Source of the DNA: Gulosibacter sediminis
GTDB taxonomy: Bacteria; Actinomycetota; Actinomycetes; Actinomycetales; Microbacteriaceae
Length of the DNA: 5,427 nucleotides
NCBI RefSeq assembly: GCF_014904065.1
Contig: NZ_JACXJG010000014.1
Coordinates: forward strand, 96,331-101,757
Direction: 5' to 3'
Part shown: positions 1 through 5,427 of the stretch, piece after piece
Layout of the letters: every line of letters starts with the position of its first letter
How positions within the stretch are numbered: the stretch's first letter is position 1
Translations under genes and position numbers: made by a program
The notes under the pieces: generated by a model
The model's database searches: none
The model's input: the letters and a program-made list of their open reading frames with translations, nothing else
Told to the model about the DNA's origin: nothing

Positions 1-107
1 CCTACTCTCCCACAAGGTCCCCCTTGCAGTACCATCGGCGCAAAGACGCTTAGCTTCCGGGTTCGGAATGTAACCGGGCGTTTCCATCTCGCTAAAACCA
101 CCGAAAC
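1..107 (-). rRNA. rrf: 5S ribosomal RNA, 3' end cut off by the window edge
   Basis: 5S rRNA of the large subunit central protuberance, last gene of the operon. On the minus strand it begins GTTTCGGTGG and continues through the conserved blocks ACGCCCGGTTACATTCCGAA, CCCGGAAGCTAAG and CGCCGATGGTACTGC, finishing with GTGGGAGAGTAGG at position 1. These are the standard bacterial helix II/III, loop C and loop E segments. Bacterial 5S is usually 115 to 120 nt, so about 10 nt of the 3' strand of helix I are missing because the window stops, not because the gene is broken. The 5' end was placed by the usual GTTTCGGTGG start and could be off by one or two bases. It follows the 23S after a spacer of about 96 nt. 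Confidence 0.97.
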
Positions 108-120
108 ACTTTCTAACACA

Positions 121-163
121 CTCATCGTATGTCAAGAACCACACAGGGACGCGAACAACTCAC
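121..163 (-). repeat. Downstream arm of 23S-bracketing inverted repeat (processing stem)
   Basis: The minus-strand sequence here, including TTCGCGTCCCTGTGTGG and TTCTTGACATACGATGAG, is complementary to spacer 1 at 3395-3438. In RNA the two arms would pair over about 40 positions. The core from TGTTCGCGTCC to ATACGATGAG is interrupted only by one bulged base on the spacer 1 side and one G-G mismatch, with several G-U wobbles. Such a stem closing the base of pre-23S is the standard substrate for RNase III in bacterial rRNA maturation. The pairing is seen in the sequence; the RNase III role is inferred. Confidence 0.85.
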
Positions 164-172
164 ACAACAGCA

Positions 173-190
173 ACATACACATACACATAC
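173..190. repeat. Short tandem repeat, three copies of ACATAC
   Basis: Three exact consecutive copies of the hexamer ACATAC on the plus strand (GTATGT in the transcript). It lies in spacer 2, about 14 nt beyond the estimated 23S 3' end and inside the loop-proximal side of the 23S processing stem. No function is evident. It may be a site of copy-number variation between operons or strains. Confidence 0.8.
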
Positions 191-333
191 TCAGTGAGAA
201 AATTATTGAAGTCTTCGGCGTATTAGTACCGGTCAGCTCCACACCTTACAGCGCTTCCACATCCGGCCTATCAACCCAGTCATCTACTGGACACCTCACC
301 CCAACAAAGGGTAGGAAGTCTCATCTTGGAGCC

Positions 334-366
<33 letters not shown>

Positions 367-433
367 GTTCCGAACGTAGCCAATCAGCCATGCCCTTGGC
401 AGAACAACTGACACACCAGAGGTTCGTCCTTCT

Positions 434-448
434 CGGTCCTCTCGTACT
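434..448 (-). other. 23S sarcin-ricin loop (helix 95)
   Basis: Minus strand reads AGTACGAGAGGACCG, the near-universal sarcin-ricin loop that contacts and activates the translational GTPases EF-Tu and EF-G. It is intact, including the GAGA tetraloop that is the target of ribotoxins. This supports a functional rather than decayed 23S copy. Confidence 0.97.
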
Positions 449-481
449 AAAGAAAGATCTCCTCAAACTTCCAACGCGCGC

Positions 482-568
<87 letters not shown>

Positions 569-572
569 ACTC

Positions 573-613
<41 letters not shown>

Positions 614-802
614 ATGCCGTCGATATGGACTCTTGGGCAAGATCAGCCTGTTATCCCCGAGGTACCTTTTATCCGTTGAGCGACAGCGCTTCCACAAGCC
701 ACTGCCGGATCACTAGTCCCGACTTTCGTCCCTGCTCCACCTGTCAGTGTCACAGTCAAGCTCCCTTGTGCACTTACACTCGAAATCTGATTACCAACCA
801 GA

Positions 803-836
<34 letters not shown>

Positions 837-837
837 G

Positions 838-860
838 GGAGGCAACCGCCCCAGTTAAAC
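838..860 (-). other. 23S P loop region (helix 80)
   Basis: Minus strand contains AACTGGGGCGGTTGCCTCC. The GGGGCGG segment corresponds to the E. coli P loop that pairs with the CCA end of peptidyl-tRNA through two G residues. The sequence fits the bacterial consensus. Confidence 0.93.
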
Positions 861-1038
861 TACCCACCAGGCACTGTCCCTGAACCGGATCACGGTTCGA
901 AGTTAGATAATCAGAGTGACCAGAGTGGTATTTCAACAACGACTCCACCAACACTAGCGTGCCAGCTTCACAGTCTCCCACCTATCCTACACAAGCCACA
1001 CCAATCACCAATACCAAGCTATAGTAAAGGTCACGGGG

Positions 1039-1049
1039 TCTTTTCGTCC
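1039..1049 (-). other. 23S macrolide-binding segment, 2053-2062 region
   Basis: Minus strand reads GGACGAAAAGA. By alignment to E. coli the residue equivalent to 2057 is A (at 1044), followed by A2058 (1043) and A2059 (1042). The 2058/2059 adenines bind macrolides, lincosamides and streptogramin B, and they are unmutated here, so this copy carries no classic target-site resistance change there. A at 2057 is natural in many Actinobacteria and is matched by U at 2611 (position 491). Confidence 0.9.
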
Positions 1050-1122
1050 TGCTGCGCGTAACGAGCATCTTTACTCGTACTGCAATTTCGCCGAGTTCGC
1101 GGTGGAGACAGCTGGGAAGTCG

Positions 1123-1196
<74 letters not shown>

Positions 1197-1530
1197 CCGT
1201 TTACTGGGGCTTAAATTCTGTGCTTCGCCAAAGCTAACACTTCCTCTTAACCTTCCAGCACCGGGCAGGCGTCAGTCCGTATACATCGTCTTGCAACTTC
1301 GCACGGACCTGTGTTTTTGATAAACAGTCGCTTCCCACTAGTCTCTGCGGCCACCACACCCTTTCGGAGTAAATCCTAATAAGTGGATGGCCCCCCTTCT
1401 CCCGAAGTTACGGGGGCATTTTGCCGAGTTCCTTCACCACGATTCTCTCGAACTCCTTAGTATTCTCTACCTAACCACCTGTGTCGGTTTGGGGTACGGG
1501 CAACTCAGACCTCGCGTCGATGCTTTTCTT

Positions 1531-1800
1531 GGCAGCAGAGGATCACCAACTTCGCCATTACGGCTTCCGCGTCAGTTCTCAGGCATCCACGTGGCGGATT
1601 TACCAACCACGAACCCTACAACCTTGCCCGGATACAACCATTCACCCGGATTGGCTACCTTTCTGCGTCACACCTGTTAATACGCTACCCGCCCCAGCAT
1701 AGGTTCGAACGCTCCATCCCCACACCACACCAAAGGCGCAGCAGGGAACTTCAGGCTCTTAGCATCACTGGATTGGATTGGACGGTCTTTCGCCGGTACG
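1531..1800 (-). other. 23S domain III region with the actinobacterial insertion (helix 54a)
   Basis: This stretch lies between the conserved minus-strand anchors TTGATATTCCCGTACCGGCG (around 1812-1793) and GAAAAGCATC (around 1529). It spans about 270 nt, whereas the matching E. coli interval, as I recall the sequence, is near 165 nt. The extra roughly 100 nt fit the long-known insertion between helices 54 and 55 of domain III, a phylogenetic marker of high-GC Gram-positive bacteria. The insertion is the most variable part of this 23S, so it is useful for strain typing. Exact insertion borders cannot be set by eye. Confidence 0.8.
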
Positions 1801-2087
1801 GGAATATCAACCCGTTGTCCATCGACTACGCCTGTCGGCCTCGCCTTAGGTCCCGACTTACCCAGGGAAGATTAGCTTGACCCTGGAACCCTTGGTTATT
1901 CGGAGGACGGGTTTCTCACCCGTCTTTCGCTACTCATGCCTGCATTCTCACTCGTGTACCGTCCACGACCACGTTCCCGTGCCGCTTCACCCAGTACACG
2001 ACGCTCTCCTACCCAGCCCAACAAATGGACTGCCACAATTTCGGTGGTGTGCTTGAGCCCCGTTACATTGTCGGCGCGGAATCACTT

Positions 2088-2149
<62 letters not shown>

Positions 2150-3318
2150 CACTGCAACTCCACATCCTTTTCCACTTAGCACACGCTTAGGGACCTTAAT
2201 TGGTGGTCTGGGTTGTTTCCCTCTCGACAATGAAGCTTATCCCCCACTGTCTCACTGCTGCGCTCTCACTTACTGGCATTCGGAGTTTGGCTGACGTCAG
2301 TAACCCGGTAAGGCCCATTAGCCATCCAGTAGCTCTACCTCCAGCAAGAAACACGCAACGCTGCACCTAAATGCATTTCGGAGAGAACCAGCTATCACGA
2401 AGTTTGATTGGCCTTTCACCCCTAACCACAGCTCATCCCCCCAGTTTTCAACCTAGGTGGGTTCGGTCCTCCACGACGTCTTACCGACGCTTCAACCTGG
2501 CCATGGCTAGATCACTTCGCTTCGGGTCTAGAACATGCGACTCAACGCCCTCTTCAGACTCGCTTTCGCTACGGCTACCCCACACGGGTTAACCTCGCCA
2601 CACATCACTAACTCGCAGGCTCATTCTTCAAAAGGCACGCCGTCACCCCGAAAGGCTCCGACGGATTGTAAGCAAACGGTTTCAGGAACTATTTCACTCC
2701 CCTCCCGGGGTGCTTTTCACCTTTCCCTCACGGTACTTGTCCGCTATCGGTCATCTGGAAGTATTTAGGCTTATCGGGTGGTCCCGACAGATTCACACAA
2801 AGTTTCACGGGCTCCGTGCTACTTGGGATACTCATCAGCACCAACACACTGTTTCGGATACGGGACTCCCACCCCCTACGGTCAGGCATTCAAACCTGTT
2901 CTCCTACACTGCATCAGACACTCGTCGCGTGGTAGCACGACACAACAAGTCCCACAACCCCGACCATGCAACCCCTACCAGGTATCACACACAACCGGTT
3001 TAGCCTCATCCGCGTTCGCTCGCCACTACTAACGGAATCACAATTGTTTTCTCTTCCTGCGGGTACTGAGATGTTTCACTTCCCCGCGTTCCCCCTCAAC
3101 ACCCTATACATTCAGGTGCGAGTAACCACAATAAATGTGGCCAGGTTTCCCCATTCGGAAATCCTCGGATCAACGCCCGTTTATCGGCTCCCCGAGGCTT
3201 ATCGCAGATTACTACGTCCTTCATCGGCTCCAGATGCCAAGGCATCCACCGTTCGCTCTTAGCAACTTCAAAATCACCAAGTACGATACATAAGAATAAG
3301 AATCAAAAAAATTTGAAC

Positions 3319-3334
3319 TCTAGAAATCTAGAAA
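3319..3334. repeat. Tandem octamer TCTAGAAA, two copies
   Basis: Two exact adjacent copies of TCTAGAAA on the plus strand, each containing the palindrome TCTAGA. In the transcript this could fold as a small CTAG/CTAG hairpin, followed by a run of seven U residues (3311-3305). It lies in the AT-rich end of spacer 1, about 50 nt before the 23S start. Its function is unknown; the stem is too weak and AT-rich to be a convincing terminator. Confidence 0.7.
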
Positions 3335-3394
3335 CTATTACACCACCACGCACCATCAAGCCACCAACAGCGACTCAACACTACGCGACAGCTA

Positions 3395-3438
3395 ATAAGA
3401 TGCTCGCGTCCACTATGTAGTTCTCAACATACAATCAG
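3395..3438 (-). promoter_or_regulatory. Spacer boxA-like motif within upstream arm of the 23S processing stem
   Basis: The minus strand contains TTGAGAACTACATAGTGG followed by ACGCGAGCATCTT. TTGAGAACT and AGTG are shared with the leader motif at 5401-5427, which suggests a boxA-type antitermination element re-presented ahead of the 23S. The same bases form the upstream arm of the inverted repeat with 121-163. The RNA can therefore first be read single-stranded by the Nus complex and later be sequestered in the processing stem once the 23S has been made. The shared motif and pairing are seen; the two-step use is inferred. Confidence 0.75.
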
Positions 3439-3473
3439 CACCACCCCACACCACCGAACATTCCATTCCGTGG

Positions 3474-3491
3474 CCTGCAATGGTCTGCAGG
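3474..3491 (-). other. Spacer 1 hairpin, CCTGCA/TGCAGG stem
   Basis: A perfect 6-bp inverted repeat (CCTGCA and TGCAGG) with a 6-nt loop. It is the most 23S-proximal of a row of spacer hairpins. It is not followed by a U-run in the transcript, so it is not an intrinsic terminator. Confidence 0.6.
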
Positions 3492-3497
3492 AAACCG

Positions 3498-3521
3498 CCA
3501 CCCAACCCGAAGGCCTGGCAG
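3498..3521 (-). other. Spacer 1 hairpin with UUCG loop
   Basis: In the transcript, CTGCCAGGCC and GGTTGGGTGG pair around a TTCG tetraloop closed by C-G, the extra-stable cUUCGg form. The stem has nine pairs, four of them G-U, and one A-G mismatch. A UUCG loop closed by C-G is a common rRNA-like stabilising element. Confidence 0.6.
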
Positions 3522-3527
3522 TTGACC

Positions 3528-3541
3528 GGTCCCCAAGGACC
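3528..3541 (-). other. Spacer 1 hairpin, GGTCC/GGACC stem
   Basis: A perfect 5-bp GC-rich inverted repeat with a 4-nt loop (TTGG in the transcript). It sits 6 nt from the neighbouring UUCG hairpin, so the two would stack as a local structured block within the spacer. Confidence 0.55.
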
Positions 3542-3585
3542 CAACAGCGTGCACACCGCGCAACAGCTCCACAACACCCCTTCCA

Positions 3586-3605
3586 CCGGCTCGCGAACGA
3601 ACCAG
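3586..3605 (-). other. Spacer 1 hairpin, 8-bp stem with UUCG loop
   Basis: In the transcript CTGGTTCG pairs with CGAGCCGG over eight positions (two G-U) around a TTCG loop. It lies about 28 nt on the 23S side of the 16S processing stem arm. No U-run follows it, so it is not a terminator. Confidence 0.65.
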
Positions 3606-3633
3606 GTACTAACGCATCACGTCACTCCCACAC

Positions 3634-3653
3634 TTGCCATATGTTCCACCCTT
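3634..3653 (-). repeat. Downstream arm of the 16S processing stem
   Basis: The minus-strand sequence AAGGGTGG, AA, CATATGGCAA is complementary to the leader at 5375-5392. It gives a block of 10 pairs (TTGTCATATG with CATATGGCAA) and a block of 8 (CCATTTTT with AAGGGTGG, using three G-U pairs), separated by a 2-nt bulge on the spacer side. A further CACT/AGTG block lies outward at 3623-3626 across a symmetric 7-nt internal loop. This would bring the two ends of pre-16S together for RNase III cleavage. The pairing is seen; the enzyme role is inferred. Confidence 0.7.
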
Positions 3654-3690
3654 GAGCACCCACTCACCACATTCGGATGAGACTGGGCAC

Positions 3691-3715
3691 CACGACCACA
3701 CTGATTGTGACCGTG
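3691..3715 (-). other. 10-bp hairpin just after the 16S 3' end
   Basis: In the transcript CACGGTCACA pairs with TGTGGTCGTG over ten uninterrupted positions (two G-U) around the 5-nt loop ATCAG. It starts about 12 nt after the mature 16S 3' end. It may protect or present the precursor tail during 3' maturation of 16S. It is not followed by a U-run, so termination is unlikely. Confidence 0.65.
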
Positions 3716-3723
3716 TCAATGCT

Positions 3724-3780
<57 letters not shown>

Positions 3781-3864
3781 AGTCCTAATCACCGATCCCA
3801 CCTTCGACAGCTCCCTCCACAAGGGTTAGGCCACCGGCTTCGGGTGTTACCGACTTTCATGACT

Positions 3865-3907
<43 letters not shown>

Positions 3908-4174
3908 CGTTGCTGATCTGCGATTACTAGCGACTCCGACTTCATGGGGTCGAGTTGCAGACCCCAATCCGAACTGAGACCGGCTTTTTGGGATTCGCTC
4001 CACCTCGCGGTATCGCAGCCCATTGTACCGGCCATTGTAGCATGCGTGAAGCCCAAGACATAAGGGGCATGATGATTTGACGTCATCCCCACCTTCCTCC
4101 GTGTTGACCACGGCAGTATCCCATGAGTTCCCACCATAACGTGCTGGCAACATAGGACGAGGGTTGCGCTCGTT

Positions 4175-4223
<49 letters not shown>

Positions 4224-4331
4224 CCACCTGTATACCGACTGCAAGCAGGGCAACCATCTCTGGAAGTTTCCGGTATATGTCAAGCCTTGGTAAGGTTCTT
4301 CGCGTTGCATCGAATTAATCCGCATGCTCCG

Positions 4332-4395
<64 letters not shown>

Positions 4396-4734
4396 GGCGC
4401 TTAATGCGTTAGCTACGACACAGAAACCGTGGAATGGTCCCCACATCTAGCGCCCAACGTTTACGGCATGGACTACCAGGGTATCTAATCCTGTTCGCTC
4501 CCCATGCTTTCGCTCCTCAGCGTCAGTAACGGCCCAGAGATCTGCCTTCGCCATCGGTGTTCCTCCTGATATCTGCGCATTCCACCGCTACACCAGGAAT
4601 TCCAATCTCCCCTACCGCACTCAAGTCTGCCCGTACCCACTGCAGGCCCGAGGTTGAGCCTCGGGATTTCACAGCAGACGCGACAAACCGCCTACGAGCT
4701 CTTTACGCCCAATAATTCCGGACAACGCTTGCAC

Positions 4735-4779
<45 letters not shown>

Positions 4780-4886
4780 TTCTGCAGGTACCGTCACTTT
4801 CGCTTCTTCCCTACTAAAAGAGGTTTACAACCCGAAGGCCGTCATCCCTCACGCGGCGTTGCTGCATCAGGCTTGCGCCCATTGTG

Positions 4887-4946
<60 letters not shown>

Positions 4947-5334
4947 CGGTCACCCTCTCAGGCCGGCTACCCGTCGTCGCCTTGGTGGGCCTTTACCCCG
5001 CCAACAAGCTGATAGGCCGTGAGCCGATCCGAAACCGAAAAATCTTTCCAACCAGAGGAGATGCCTCCCTGGCACATATCCAGTATTAGCCACCGTTTCC
5101 GGTGGTTATTCCAGAGTTTCGGGCACGTTGCTCACGTGTTACTCACCCGTTCGCCACTAATCCACCCAGCAAGCTGGGCTTCATCGTTCGACTTGCATGT
5201 GTTAAGCACGCCGCCAGCGTTCGTCCTGAGCCAGGATCAAACTCTCCGTAAAAAATGAGTTCAATCCAGAATCAAAACACCAAAATTAATCTGGCGATCA
5301 TCATCCAAAATGTTAAAAAAAGGAACCAAATAAA

Positions 5335-5356
5335 CCAGCCAGCCGAAGCTAGCCAA
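5335..5356 (-). other. Leader hairpin, 9-bp stem with UUCG loop
   Basis: In the transcript TTGGCTAGC pairs with GCTGGCTGG over nine positions (four G-U) around a TTCG loop closed by C-G, the very stable cUUCGg form. It lies between the 16S processing arm and the 16S 5' end. It is followed by TTTATTTGG and not by a U-run, so it does not look like a terminator. It could correspond to a boxC or processing-associated hairpin of actinobacterial leaders, but I cannot assign it firmly. Confidence 0.7.
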
Positions 5357-5374
5357 TCACGAGGTAACCATATA

Positions 5375-5403
5375 AAAAATGGCATATGACAATTTATTTA
5401 GTG
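5375..5403 (-). repeat. Upstream arm of the 16S processing stem
   Basis: Transcript sequence TTGTCATATG (5392-5383) and CCATTTTT (5382-5375) pair with spacer 1 at 3634-3653. CACT (5403-5400) pairs with AGTG at 3626-3623 across a symmetric 7-nt internal loop. This is the expected position for the 5' half of the RNase III stem of pre-16S. A competing local hairpin (CCAT with ATGG around a T-rich loop) is weaker. Confidence 0.7.
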
Positions 5404-5427
5404 CACACTGTTGAGTTCTCAAAGACC
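5401..5427 (-). promoter_or_regulatory. Leader boxA-type antitermination motif
   Basis: Minus strand reads GGTCTTTGAGAACTCAACAG followed by TGTGCAC. TCTTTGAGAACTCAA with AGTGTG is the conserved motif of actinobacterial rRNA leaders regarded as the boxA element for Nus-factor antitermination, which lets polymerase pass through the untranslated rRNA genes. It touches the window edge, so any boxB-like part upstream is not visible. A diverged copy occurs in spacer 1 at 3395-3438. Confidence 0.8.

Larger units (their letters stand above)
108..203 (-). other. Internal transcribed spacer 2 (23S-5S)
   Basis: Transcribed spacer of about 96 nt between the 23S 3' end and the 5S 5' end. It contains no tRNA. 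It holds a three-unit hexamer repeat next to the 23S end and the downstream arm of the long inverted repeat that brackets the 23S gene. Its expected role is to supply the 3' half of the 23S processing stem and the precursor tails trimmed during 5S and 23S maturation. Both borders are estimates good to a few bases. Confidence 0.85.
5253..5427 (-). other. Operon leader (external transcribed spacer), 3' portion
   Basis: About 175 nt of AT-rich sequence before the 16S. In transcript order it has a boxA-type motif at the window edge, the upstream arm of the 16S processing stem, a strong UUCG hairpin, and a T-rich stretch ending TTTTTTACGG at the 16S start. I found no convincing -35/-10 pair; because the antitermination motif is already at the edge, the promoter should lie further upstream, outside the window. 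No coding potential is supported here. Confidence 0.85.

Noticed and set aside
127..135. TTGACA-like -35 box in spacer 2, possibly a separate 5S promoter
   Set aside because: No acceptable -10 box lies 16 to 18 bases downstream on the minus strand, and the bases are explained by the 23S processing stem.
3470..3680. Two overlapping plus-strand open reading frames in spacer 1 (61 and 66 codons)
   Set aside because: They run antisense to the spacer through the hairpins and the 16S processing arm, lack a ribosome binding site, and have low-complexity His/Pro/Thr content caused by the C and A richness of that strand.
5370..5392. TTGTCA with downstream TATATG in the leader as an operon promoter
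   Set aside because: The spacing is only about 12 bases, and the boxA motif, which must be transcribed to act, lies upstream of it. The bases fit the 16S processing stem better.

Overview
This window is one ribosomal RNA operon lying entirely on the minus strand, read from right to left: untranslated leader (5427 to 5253), 16S rRNA (5252 to 3728), internal transcribed spacer 1 (3727 to 3272), 23S rRNA (3271 to 204), spacer 2 (203 to 108), and a 5S rRNA (107 to 1) that runs off the left edge about ten bases before its 3' end. I see no protein gene and no tRNA gene. All the open reading frames I examined overlap conserved rRNA or the spacers, and I treat them as accidental.

The organism is an actinobacterium, most likely in Micrococcales and near Microbacteriaceae or the related Tropheryma lineage. 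The evidence is the 16S sequence read by eye, a tRNA-free spacer, a 23S of about 3.07 kb carrying the roughly 100-nt domain III insertion of Actinobacteria, and the actinobacterial motif TTGAGAACTCAACAGTGTG in the leader. The leader and parts of the spacers are AT-rich, which may mean a lower genomic GC content than most relatives. Genus cannot be settled without a database search.

Both large rRNAs look intact. The anti-Shine-Dalgarno, 530 loop, A loop, P loop, sarcin-ricin loop, GTPase centre and helix 69 are all recognisable, and I see no intron or mobile element.

The most informative part is the non-ribosomal RNA. A long inverted repeat brackets the 23S gene (121-163 with 3395-3438), and a shorter one brackets the 16S gene (3634-3653 with 5375-5392). 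These are good candidates for the RNase III processing stems of the precursor. A boxA-like motif is present in the leader, and a diverged copy lies inside the spacer arm of the 23S stem. The leader and spacer 1 also hold at least five compact hairpins, three with UUCG loops. Within the 16S, helix 37 shows a paired double change, and in the 23S the 2057-2611 pair is A-U rather than G-C. I do not see a previously undescribed system. The window is an ordinary, well-preserved rRNA operon with some interesting processing signals. The promoter lies beyond the right edge and the terminator beyond the left edge.
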